Source of the DNA: JAQUGA01 sp038210985
GTDB taxonomy: Bacteria; Bacteroidota; Bacteroidia; Bacteroidales; WCHB1-69
Reading direction: 5' to 3'
Length of the DNA: 18,752 nucleotides
Assembly: GCA_038210985.1 (NCBI GenBank)
Contig: JBBQWB010000055.1
Location: forward strand, 1-18,752
Shown piece after piece: positions 1 to 6,547 of this stretch (position 1 is its first letter; every line of letters begins with the position of its first letter). The translations under genes were made by a program, and so were the position numbers. The notes under the pieces were generated by a model, which searched no databases, was not told the DNA's origin, and was given only the letters and a program-made list of their open reading frames with translations.

Positions 1-498
1 TTTTACTTCTTTGTTGCCTTCGGTAACTTTTACAAAATAAGTTGCAGGTACAAGATTGCTCATAACAATGCTCGTTTCGTTGCCTGTTACTTTTTTGCTC
101 TCTAAAAGTCTTCCGTTTAAGTCATAAAGTTGATAGCTCAAATCTTTTAACTTTTCACTTTCAACTTTTAACTGTAAAAAATCAGTTGTCGGATTTGGAT
201 AAGCCGAACAATTAAGGCTAATTCCTTTGGCTTCTTCAATTCCTGTTACTACCGAAATCTCGAATGGTTGTTGCACTCCTTGTGCTACCGAACCGTTGGC
301 TCCAGTGTTGGTGGTGTAAACTACCTGCCCAACGGAATAGCTCGCCGTGCCTCCGCTACCCGAAGCGTTTCCGCCTGTGGCTGGGATGGTTTCTTGTGCA
401 AATACAGTTGAAAGAGAAAAAATAAAAGTTAAAAGTGTTGCCACTCCTATACTTTTTACTTTCAACTTTCTACTTTTCACTCTGTGTTTGTGTCGCAT
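1..498 (-). CDS. Secreted protein with T9SS type A C-terminal sorting domain (partial, cut by window edge)
   Basis: The reading frame opens at an ATG at 498-496 and runs off the window at base 1 after 166 codons without a stop. The N-terminus is a basic stretch followed by a hydrophobic signal-peptide core ending VFAQE, so it should be exported by Sec. The mature part starts with a Gly/Ser-rich segment (ATGGNASGSGGTASYSVGQ) and then has the AYPNPTTDFL motif and a YQLYDLNGRLL segment, the hallmarks of the Por/T9SS type A sorting domain that directs surface attachment or secretion. The missing end should be only about 5-15 residues by comparison with the domain. The start is preceded by AGGAGG with 4 bases before the ATG, unusually Shine-Dalgarno-like for this phylum. 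Two lysine-rich segments (KVKSRKLKVKS and LKVESEKLK) are encoded by one low-complexity repeat. Its specific function is unknown. Confidence 0.85.
   Translation of the reverse strand, partial: MRHKHRVKSRKLKVKSIGVATLLTFIFSLSTVFAQETIPATGGNASGSGGTASYSVGQVVYTTNTGANGSVAQGVQQPFEISVVTGIEEAKGISLNCSAYPNPTTDFLQLKVESEKLKDLSYQLYDLNGRLLESKKVTGNETSIVMSNLVPATYFVKVTEGNKEVK
144..173. repeat. Low-complexity intragenic repeat (copy 1)
   Basis: A pyrimidine-rich tract built from units of the form ACTTTCAACTTTT. It shares 12 identical bases (157-168) with a second tract at 458-469. On the minus strand it encodes a Lys/Glu-rich insert just after the PNPTTD motif of the sorting-domain protein. Confidence 0.6.
450..483. 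repeat. Low-complexity intragenic repeat (copy 2)
   Basis: Second tract of the same family, with the shared core ACTTTCAACTTT at 458-469. On the minus strand it encodes the basic n-region of the signal peptide. Having it in two different parts of one gene suggests a mobile or slippage-prone short repeat tolerated in frame. Confidence 0.55.
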
Positions 499-891
499 TT
501 GTCCTCCTTTTTTATTGGTTATTTTTACTCATTTTAATTTTCGTTATTCTGTTTCTGTTCGTTTTCGCTTTTTTTTTTATGGTGGGTAACGATGTTATAA
601 ATGCACCTGCATTCAAATTAAAGTAAAGCTAGACATCCAATTTCGAGTGACTTAATGCACCTTTTTATTCAAATCAACTGCAATTATATTCAACAAATAT
701 ATTAAAAAATCGAATAAAATATAAAAATAATTATTTGATTGTACACGTAAAACAAAACTGGAAAATAAATTAAAACCTGCCTTGTGTCATTTTTTGTGAT
801 AATTTTGCAATATGCATTATTAAAACATGTCTATTAAAATTTAACACTAAGCTCGAAATATAATAAACCAAAAACTAGGACTATCAATTTT
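499..891. other. Intergenic region between divergent genes
   Basis: AT-rich gap of 393 bases with no convincing gene; open frames overlapping its left part are antisense to the T9SS protein. It includes a T-rich stretch at 571-580 and the leader of the T9SS gene. On the minus strand that leader contains a six-codon ORF starting ATGAGTAAA that ends just before the AGGAGG sequence. The right half carries the candidate promoter of the TPR gene. Confidence 0.6.
800..807 (+). promoter_or_regulatory. Candidate -7 element for the TPR gene
   Basis: TAATTTTG matches the Bacteroidota -7 consensus TAnnTTTG. A TTG lies at 782-784, but the spacing of 15 is shorter than the usual 18-20, so the -33 match is weak. 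The implied leader is about 77 bases. Confidence 0.35.
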
Positions 892-1977
892 ATGAATAAA
901 GCAAATATAATTTTACTTTTTCTATTTATTTTTCCCGTACAAATAATCTCGGCACAGATTCAAAAAGAACTTGCAATCATTAAAGCCCAAGAAGCAATTA
1001 ATTTTATACATGAAGAAAAATACGACCAAGGTATTTTACTTTTAAAAGAGTCGATTTCGCTCGACCCCAAAAACTACAACTACTCCTACGAACTGGGCTA
1101 TGCCTACTATTTAAAAGAGGAATATAAAGAAACCATTAAAATATTTGAACCGCTAAAAGAGCATAAAGAGTCCACCGAAGAGCTTTTTGAAATTCTAGGC
1201 AACAGCTACAAAGTTACCATGCAAAACGACAAAGAATTAGAAACTTATTACGAAGGAATTTCAAAGTTTCCGATGTCGGGCATGCTTTACTACGAAAAAG
1301 GAAACCACTTTTGGACGAGTAAAAACATTGGCGAAGCAATGCGTTCGTATGAAAAAGGGATTGAAGTAGAGCCAGAATTCGCATCAAACTATTACCGTGC
1401 TAGCCTAATTTATTTTAGTTCAAACGAAGAGGTTTGGGCTATGATTTACGGCGAAATATTTATGAATTTGGAACGAAGCAGCAAACGGACTGGCGAAATT
1501 AGCAAACTACTTTACGACGCTTACAAAAGTGAAATAAGATTCAGCTCTGTTTCTCCTGCTTCGGTTAGTTTTAGCAAATCTACAAAAACATCTATTAAGG
1601 ACAATAAAGGTCCCGAAGAAAGACGACTGCCATTTGGAACTGGCATTTACGAACCTCTTATTTTACAATCTGTTTTATCCGAAAACCAAATTGACATAAA
1701 TTCGCTGGATAGAATTAGACAGAATTTTGCAGATTTATATGTGAAAACTGGAAACAGTAAACTATACCCCAACACATTGTTCGAGTATCAGTACAAAGTT
1801 TTAAAAGCCGGACACATGGAGGCATACAACCATTGGCTTTTACGAAAAGGAAACCCCGAAGACTTTGACAAATGGTACAACTTAAACGAATATAAATGGG
1901 ACAATTTTATCAAATGGTTTCGGGATAATAGATTGAAGATAGATAGCAATAGTAAGTTTTCAAAAAACCACTACTGA
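892..1977 (+). CDS. Secreted tetratricopeptide-repeat protein
   Basis: A 361-residue protein whose first 21 residues form a signal peptide (hydrophobic core LLFLFIFPVQII, likely cleavage at ISA-Q), so it is predicted to act in the periplasm or envelope. Residues about 30-170 contain TPR-type helical repeats, such as AINFIHEEKYDQGILLLKE followed by a LDPKN turn, and AMRSYEKGIEVEPEFA later. TPRs are protein-protein interaction scaffolds, so a binding role is inferred but the partner is unknown. The C-terminal third is not TPR-like and ends with a segment rich in W, F and Y (EDFDKWYNLNEY ... FIKWF). This tail is partly repeated in the short downstream ORF at 2210-2434. The ATG is the first in frame and leads straight into the signal peptide. 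Confidence 0.8.
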   Translation: MNKANIILLFLFIFPVQIISAQIQKELAIIKAQEAINFIHEEKYDQGILLLKESISLDPKNYNYSYELGYAYYLKEEYKETIKIFEPLKEHKESTEELFEILGNSYKVTMQNDKELETYYEGISKFPMSGMLYYEKGNHFWTSKNIGEAMRSYEKGIEVEPEFASNYYRASLIYFSSNEEVWAMIYGEIFMNLERSSKRTGEISKLLYDAYKSEIRFSSVSPASVSFSKSTKTSIKDNKGPEERRLPFGTGIYEPLILQSVLSENQIDINSLDRIRQNFADLYVKTGNSKLYPNTLFEYQYKVLKAGHMEAYNHWLLRKGNPEDFDKWYNLNEYKWDNFIKWFRDNRLKIDSNSKFSKNHY

Positions 1978-2029
1978 TATTCTCTATTGTCGGATAAAAA
2001 TAATAAATTTTTATTTTAGTGCTTGTAAG

Positions 2030-2117
2030 AGATTCCTCACTGCATTGGGAATGACAGCGTAAATTGCAGTGAAATTTACCTTGTGAAACACTGTGTAATA
2101 AATTCTTTGCGTTAATT
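2030..2117. repeat. Dispersed intergenic repeat, copy A
   Basis: Contains an inverted repeat GTAAATT (2059-2065), 7-base loop, AATTTAC (2073-2079), followed by TGTGAAACA and TGTGTAATAA. The same hairpin and flanking words recur at 6316-6336 and beyond. A run at 2041-2056 (TGCATTGGGAATGACA) resembles non-coding boilerplate often seen between genes in this phylum; that is recollection, not a search. Confidence 0.6.
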
Positions 2118-2171
2118 ACAATAAAAACAGAGTTTATTCAAATTTACAATCCGAGCAATCAAAAAAATATT

Positions 2172-2179
2172 TAATTTTG
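2172..2179 (+). promoter_or_regulatory. Candidate -7 element upstream of the short ORF at 2210
   Basis: TAATTTTG fits TAnnTTTG and lies 30 bases before the ATG. No clear TTG is found at the expected distance upstream. It may serve the short ORF and the NAD(P)-binding gene behind it. Confidence 0.35.
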
Positions 2180-2209
2180 TAAAATAGCATCTGTTTAAAC
2201 ATAATTAAT

Positions 2210-2434
2210 ATGACAACAAAATTCAGAATTTTAGCCTTCGCTTTTTTAATTACAATCTGTCAAACAACTTTTTCTCAAAGCAAAAAAGAAAAAGCACTTA
2301 CTAAAGCGATGAAGATGGTTTTGAAAAATGGTATTCGGAAAATAAAGCCAAATACGACCAAGTTTATTGAATGGTTTACCAATAATGGTTTAAAACTTTG
2401 CGACTCAAATAAATTCTTCAAAAATCAATATTAA
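2210..2434 (+). pseudogene. Short exported ORF; decayed paralogue of the TPR protein's C-terminus
   Basis: A 74-codon ORF with a signal peptide (hydrophobic core to TTFSQ at residue 23) and a C-terminus (FIEWFTNNGLKL ... SNKFFKNQY) clearly related to the end of the TPR protein (FIKWFRDNRLKI ... SNSKFSKNHY). Between them, the frame that matches the relative is the -1 frame. Bases 2308-2361 there read DEDGFEKWYSENKAKYDQ, which aligns with PEDFDKWYNLNEYKWDN. In the ORF's own frame this stretch reads as an unrelated basic peptide. So one frameshift near 2303-2308 and a compensating one near 2361-2363 (extra base at about 2362) are needed. I read it as a remnant of a longer gene that lost its middle and drifted out of frame. 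A small secreted protein that is still expressed remains possible, because the ORF is intact end to end. Confidence 0.55.
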
Positions 2435-2454
2435 ATCCTTGCAATATCCAAAAT

Positions 2455-3111
2455 ATGAGAAATAAAACAGCCTTATTAGTTGGTGCCAGCGGATTGGTTG
2501 GAAGCGAATTACTTCAACTATTGTTAAATAGTGATGGGTATGAAAAAGTTTTCACATTCGTACGAAAAACCACAAACATCAACCATCCTAAACTTTTAGA
2601 AACAATTATTGATTTTGAAAAACTATCCACCTATAAGGATTTATTTAAAGTAGATGATGTATTTTGTTGTTTGGGAACAACGATTAAAAAAGCAGGAAGT
2701 CAAAACGAGTTTAAAAAAGTGGACGTCGATTATCCTTTTGAAATTGCAAAGCTATCTAAAGAGATGAATGTACAGCAGTTTTCGGTAATTAGCTCCATGG
2801 GTGCAGATATAAATTCTTCTTTTTTCTACAATCGAATGAAAGGCACAATGGAAAAGCAACTCACTGAACTCGAGCTTAATTCGTTAAATATTTTTCGTCC
2901 ATCTTTACTTTTAGGCAATCGAAATGAATTTCGTTTTGGCGAAAAAGTTTCTGGTTTCCTTGCAAAGTATCTATCCTTTTTGTTTTTTGGTTCATTCAAA
3001 AAATACAAAGCAATTGAAGCTAAAACAGTAGCATTGAGAATGATTAAAAATGCACAATTAAACACAAAAGGACTTACTATTTTTTCTTCGGATAAAATCA
3101 GTAATTTATAG
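2455..3111 (+). CDS. NAD(P)-binding Rossmann-fold oxidoreductase, HTATIP2/atypical SDR-like
   Basis: A 218-residue cytoplasmic protein with the dinucleotide-binding glycine motif GASGLVG at residues 10-16, directly after the first beta strand. It has the CCLGTT segment (71-76), the VISSMGA strand (111-117) and a YNRMK motif at 125-129 giving the Tyr and Lys of the SDR active site. The NIFRPSLLLG segment is typical of the HTATIP2/TIP30 and YfcH-like group of atypical short-chain dehydrogenases. The length fits that group. The substrate cannot be inferred. It lies 20 bases after the short ORF at 2210 and could be cotranscribed with it. Confidence 0.8.
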   Translation: MRNKTALLVGASGLVGSELLQLLLNSDGYEKVFTFVRKTTNINHPKLLETIIDFEKLSTYKDLFKVDDVFCCLGTTIKKAGSQNEFKKVDVDYPFEIAKLSKEMNVQQFSVISSMGADINSSFFYNRMKGTMEKQLTELELNSLNIFRPSLLLGNRNEFRFGEKVSGFLAKYLSFLFFGSFKKYKAIEAKTVALRMIKNAQLNTKGLTIFSSDKISNL

Positions 3112-3308
3112 ATAGTGTCCGTCAATAAGGTCCGATAACAGCGTTATTTGCGGGGTTATTAATATTCGACACCTACGGCGTCGTAATTTGAAAAACCAAA
3201 AACCAAACTTTTAACCTTTATTTTTTCCACCGCGATAGCGTAATCAAACAGATGATACCTTATAAAAACTAATACTTCTAAAAAAAACTAAAATTTCTAA
3301 ACTCGTGC

Positions 3309-3360
3309 GGTGGCAACGGCAATCCGCCACGGCGGAGCGGCAAGACGATGGTGTGCCACC
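3309..3360. repeat. GC-rich nested palindrome (cruciform-like)
   Basis: Outer arms GGTGGCA (3309-3315) and TGCCACC (3354-3360) enclose a tight inner hairpin TCCGCC-AC-GGCGGA (3323-3336). The patch is much richer in G+C than its surroundings. The ten bases CGCCACGGCG (3325-3334) recur at 6374-6383 inside another intergenic repeat. Confidence 0.6.
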
Positions 3361-3619
3361 CTTTGGCTGGTAAAAATGAACAAATCTCAACAACCATTAA
3401 TTTGGGGTTAAATCAAACTAAATCAAGCAGTTTAATTATTCTAAATTTCCCTACTTGATTAATTTTGATTAAACAAGAAGAAAATATCAGAAAAATAGAT
3501 AATTATTATTTCAATCAGGGTGACGCATTGTCAAAGTCAGGAAGTTACTTCGACAGGCTCTCTGCATCGCATTTAAACTAGTAAACTTGCTTAATTCGTT
3601 TTTTATCAAATTAAAAATG

Positions 3620-3627
3620 TATTTTTG
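3620..3627 (+). promoter_or_regulatory. Candidate -7 element for the PKD lipoprotein gene
   Basis: TATTTTTG fits TAnnTTTG, 27 bases before the ATG at 3655. This supports starting the protein at that ATG instead of the upstream in-frame TTG at 3625, which would lie inside the promoter. The -33 side is not clear. Confidence 0.4.
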
Positions 3628-3654
3628 CTTCACAAACTGAAAATAATTTGCGAT

Positions 3655-4674
3655 ATGTCGAAAAAAAACACTCATATAGTCCTTGTATTTTTTGCAATAA
3701 CAACATTTATTGGAATCTTAACTCAATGCAAAAAAGATCCAGTTAAAGGATGGGATTTTTATTACGAAGCTCCGCCAATGCTTAAAATTAAAACCACCTA
3801 TTCGGTCATAAAAAACTGTGTACCGCCCTACCCTGTTTCATTTTATCAGCAAACCGACAACAAATTAGGCACGGTTAAATATTTTTGGAATTTCGGCGAT
3901 GGCACCACTTCAACCGACCAAAACCCTACCCACATTTATAGTACACCAGGAAATTACACCGTAAAATTCGTTATTTCAAACGAGCTTGGCTCCGACTCGG
4001 CTATACTAGCAATGCCCGAACTAAGTCAAACATCTATTCCAATCATTTCTGGCTTTTCATATACCCGCTTTAACAACAACACATTTGCTCCCAACAAAAT
4101 TATATTTAAAAACACTTCCTCTGGGGCAAACCAATTTTACTGGTATTTTGGCGATGGTTCGGAAGGAAATAACGAAGAACCAATTCATGTATTTAGCAGT
4201 CCGGGAACTTATACGGTAAAACTTCGTGGAACTTGCACCAATGGCAGCAATCACGAAGTAACTCAACAAATTTTTGTCAGCCCCGCTCCTACAAGAGTTT
4301 TCATCGATTCGCTAAATTTAATGTTACCTTCAGCTTATAAAAACAGCAGTATTTTTGTCGAACTTTGGCATAACGCCAATTTTGTTGGTCGCACACGAAC
4401 CATTTCACCTGGTAGTTATCCTTTTAAATTTCGCAAACCAAACGATTTTTTAAACGGCTGGTATTTCTTCGAAAATGTTCAATTTGCGAGCAATGAAATA
4501 TTTAAATTTGTTATTTTAAAAGATAATGGTTCCGAAGTACCAGCCACTTTTTTATATGAACTAGTTGTTGCACCAGTGGATATAAAAATGAATTTTTATC
4601 CTCGAAAATATCTACAAGTAGAAAATGTTCCTCCAGTACAAGATGTGTTCATCGATTTATACTTAAACTATTAA
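3655..4674 (+). CDS. PKD-domain lipoprotein
   Basis: A 339-residue predicted lipoprotein. Residues 6-24 are a hydrophobic signal sequence ending LTQC, with Cys25 as the lipid-modified residue and KKD following it, a charge pattern compatible with surface-exposed lipoproteins of this phylum. Gln before the Cys is not the usual small residue, so the lipobox is loose. Two PKD domains follow, at about 50-118 and 131-208. Each has the diagnostic core (FWNFGDGTTS at 77-86, YWYFGDGSE at 162-170) and a PGNYTVK or PGTYTVK strand. PKD folds are extracellular beta-sandwich modules for binding or spacing. The C-terminal 130 residues are unassigned and probably beta-rich. The next gene begins 17 bases later and encodes an outer-membrane barrel, so the two may work together at the surface. 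Confidence 0.8.
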   Translation: MSKKNTHIVLVFFAITTFIGILTQCKKDPVKGWDFYYEAPPMLKIKTTYSVIKNCVPPYPVSFYQQTDNKLGTVKYFWNFGDGTTSTDQNPTHIYSTPGNYTVKFVISNELGSDSAILAMPELSQTSIPIISGFSYTRFNNNTFAPNKIIFKNTSSGANQFYWYFGDGSEGNNEEPIHVFSSPGTYTVKLRGTCTNGSNHEVTQQIFVSPAPTRVFIDSLNLMLPSAYKNSSIFVELWHNANFVGRTRTISPGSYPFKFRKPNDFLNGWYFFENVQFASNEIFKFVILKDNGSEVPATFLYELVVAPVDIKMNFYPRKYLQVENVPPVQDVFIDLYLNY

Positions 4675-4691
4675 TTCGCAAATTATACGAA

Positions 4692-5429
4692 ATGAAAAGA
4701 TATATTTTTACCTTAATAGCGTCGATAGCAATGATTAGTATTGTTGCACAGCCAAACATGAATTTATTGGATAAAAAAGTAAATATCGATGTGTATGGCG
4801 GAATGGTTATACCGGGAACTAGCTTTAGTAGCACCAACCAAAATGGCTTGTTTGCAAAAAACGGTTTTCAAATTGGATTTGATGTAAATTACATCATTGC
4901 TTATGGTTTAGGAGTTGGATTTAACTACGAATTTAATCGTTTTAATTTTGATAAAGATGCTTTTATAAGTTATGCTCAACCCGATAGCTTTTCAATATCC
5001 AGAGGTTACAATTCAGGAAAATTTTGTTTAAATGCACAAATCAACATCCCTTTTGAAATTATAAAAGATAAATTCACAATCAATTTATATGGTGAAGGTA
5101 ATGCCGGATTACGAACTATGTCAATTCCTTCAATCGATTTAAAATACAACGAACTTTCCAATCGCTTTGTGGAAATATCTTACAGAGCTCGAAACAGCTC
5201 AATGGGATTTTTAGGATATAGTGCAGGTTTACAATTTTTATTTTTAAATAAATTTGGAATCAATCTATCATACAATGCACTATTAAAAAGTCGTCATAGC
5301 GTAAAATATTCAGTCCGAAAATTTGATGCCCAAGGACAATTATATGAAGAAGAAAGTTATGTTAATAACTATTTAGAACACTCGGGCTATCAGCTTGGTT
5401 TTGTGTTTTGGTTTGGCGGAAAAAAGTAA
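4692..5429 (+). CDS. Outer-membrane beta-barrel protein (PorT/OmpW-like)
   Basis: A 245-residue protein with a signal peptide (LIASIAMISIVAQ, likely cleaved after residue 19). The rest alternates polar and aromatic or hydrophobic residues in short strands separated by turns (FNYEFNRFNF, GYSAGLQFLFLNKFGINLSYNALL) and ends in GYQLGFVFWFGGKK. Such an aromatic final strand is typical of outer-membrane barrels. The size suggests an 8-stranded barrel. No enzymatic motif is visible. It follows the PKD lipoprotein by 17 bases on the same strand and is probably cotranscribed with it. It converges with the PrsW gene, leaving 12 bases between the stops. Confidence 0.7.
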   Translation: MKRYIFTLIASIAMISIVAQPNMNLLDKKVNIDVYGGMVIPGTSFSSTNQNGLFAKNGFQIGFDVNYIIAYGLGVGFNYEFNRFNFDKDAFISYAQPDSFSISRGYNSGKFCLNAQINIPFEIIKDKFTINLYGEGNAGLRTMSIPSIDLKYNELSNRFVEISYRARNSSMGFLGYSAGLQFLFLNKFGINLSYNALLKSRHSVKYSVRKFDAQGQLYEEESYVNNYLEHSGYQLGFVFWFGGKK

Positions 5430-5441
5430 AGCGTTTCACCA

Positions 5442-6134
5442 CTAAAATAACTCTTTTAATCTTTTTTTAAACGGTGATTTATTTCGCTGAATTTTAATTG
5501 CTTTAACGCTAAAAACAACTGCTATTATTAAAACGACAAAAGCAAACAACATATAAGCTTCATGCATTTTTTGGAACAAGAAAAAGTCGTACAAACCATG
5601 AATTACGATTGCTAAAATTAAACCTGTGCTTAATAATTTTCGGGATTTCAACTTGTCGAATTTCGCCATTCCCACATAATAGCCCATTATAATTCCACAA
5701 ACAGCATGTAATGGAACTGCTGTTATCATTCGCATTAATCCAATACCAAATCCACCTTCAACAACATACATTATATTTTCAATAGTAGCAAAACCCATCG
5801 AAATCATAACCGCATATACAATTCCATCAAATGGCTCGTTAAATGCTGAACGAGTGTATGGAACGGTACGCAAAAAAAAGTATTTCGCCCCTTCTTCGCT
5901 TAACCCAACTACCCAAACTGCATATATAAAAATAAAGAAAACATTTTCAGGTTGTTCTAAAAATCCAAATAATAACTCTAAAGCTACAGCTGGAATTATT
6001 GCCACAACACCCATCATAAAAGATGTTAGCAAAAGTTTAAACGGTTCTTTTTCGTATTTATCGGAATAATATATAGCAAGTAAAATTGCCAATCCAGGTG
6101 CAACCGAAAGTGCGATAAGTAATAGTATGGACAT
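5442..6134 (-). CDS. PrsW-family intramembrane metalloprotease
   Basis: A 230-residue polytopic membrane protein with the PrsW signature motifs. These are EEGAK at 80-84 (the glutamate pair), FATIEN at 115-120, PLHAVCG at 141-147 and HGLYDFFL at 179-186, which together supply the predicted metal-binding and catalytic Glu and His residues. Hydrophobic segments cover most of the chain, with the first at residues 3-22. In Bacillus subtilis PrsW cuts the anti-sigma factor RsiW; in this phylum the substrate is generally unknown, and no anti-sigma gene is adjacent here. The ATG at 6134 leads directly into the first membrane segment. All expected motif residues are present, so it is probably active. 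Confidence 0.85.
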   Translation of the reverse strand: MSILLLIALSVAPGLAILLAIYYSDKYEKEPFKLLLTSFMMGVVAIIPAVALELLFGFLEQPENVFFIFIYAVWVVGLSEEGAKYFFLRTVPYTRSAFNEPFDGIVYAVMISMGFATIENIMYVVEGGFGIGLMRMITAVPLHAVCGIIMGYYVGMAKFDKLKSRKLLSTGLILAIVIHGLYDFFLFQKMHEAYMLFAFVVLIIAVVFSVKAIKIQRNKSPFKKRLKELF

Positions 6135-6501
6135 GCTTTTTTTTTACAAAGAAAATTATTTTTTTTGAATAATAAAAAAATATCGAAAATTTAATTGTTT
6201 TCCGAGCTTTAGTAAATTTCTGAAAACACAATAGAAAAATACAATAGTTAGATGCCTGGGCTTCACTTCGTTTCTCCGACCACTGGCGGATGCATGACAA
6301 CCATATTAGATTTACGTAAATTGCAGTAAAATTTACACTGTGAAACATTGTGCTTTCGCTTTAGCGAACTGATCGCCACGGCGAACTGTGTAATAATTTT
6401 TCAAACTCCTCAGCGGTGAAATTAACATGGAGATTCGCCGCAGCTAAATGTGAAACAATTCTTTTCCATCAAATTATCCGCATTGGTAAAAACGATAAAA
6501 T
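6135..6501. other. Gene-free region with repeats between prsW and hpt
   Basis: No supported gene. It contains the second copy of the dispersed intergenic repeat (about 6249-6470), including several hairpins, and ends at the hpt promoter. The minus-strand ORF spanning 6058-6348 overlaps prsW and repeat sequence and has no protein-like character. Confidence 0.6.
6249..6470. repeat. Dispersed intergenic repeat, copy B, with internal insertion
   Basis: Shares with copy A (2030-2117) the hairpin GTAAATT-N7-AATTTAC (6316-6322, 6330-6336), then TGTGAAACA and TGTGTAATAA. Here 34 extra bases (6353-6386) separate the two TGTG words at 6349-6352 and 6387-6390. The extra piece holds two hairpins, TTCGCT-TT-AGCGAA (6355-6368) and CGCC-AC-GGCG (6374-6383), and a direct repeat GCGAACTG (6364-6371, 6381-6388). 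A further TGTGAAACA occurs at 6440-6448. Confidence 0.6.
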
Positions 6502-6532
6502 TTGTTTTTTAAATTAAAAAATTGTAGGTTTG
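6502..6532 (+). promoter_or_regulatory. Promoter of the hpt-adk operon
   Basis: TTG at 6502-6504 (within TTTG), 20-base spacer, then TAGGTTTG at 6525-6532, which matches the Bacteroidota -33/-7 consensus. Transcription would begin near 6539, about 9 bases before the ATG at 6548. The match rules out the in-frame TTG at 6530 as the start codon. Confidence 0.65.
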
Positions 6533-6547
6533 CTAAAATTTAAAACA

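Larger units (their letters stand above)
3112..3654. other. Gene-free region rich in repeat-like sequence
   Basis: No supported gene in 543 bases. It holds small inverted repeats (ATAAC-AGC-GTTAT at 3134-3146; CGAC...GTCG near 3169-3186), a GC-rich palindromic patch at 3304-3370, and a segment near 3548-3565 (ACTTCGACAGGCTC) that resembles dispersed intergenic sequence of this phylum. The right end carries the promoter of the PKD lipoprotein gene. Confidence 0.6.

Noticed and set aside
347..626. Two plus-strand open frames at 347-589 and 435-626.
   Set aside because: Most of the first and part of the second lie antisense to the T9SS protein. Their compositions reflect pyrimidine-rich repeat sequence, with no domain or start context.
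2019..2117. Possible CRISPR or tandem array around the repeated hairpin words.
   Set aside because: Only two widely separated copies exist, with no regular spacers and no cas genes.
3625..3654. TTG start at 3625 for the PKD lipoprotein.
   Set aside because: It overlaps a TAnnTTTG promoter element and would place ten extra residues before a well-formed lipoprotein signal that starts at the ATG at 3655.
6058..6348. A 96-codon minus-strand open frame upstream of prsW.
   Set aside because: It overlaps the prsW start in another frame and the intergenic repeat; no signal, domain or promoter supports it.
6530..6547. TTG start at 6530 for hpt.
   Set aside because: It falls inside the TAGGTTTG promoter element; the ATG at 6548 gives the standard 178-residue protein.
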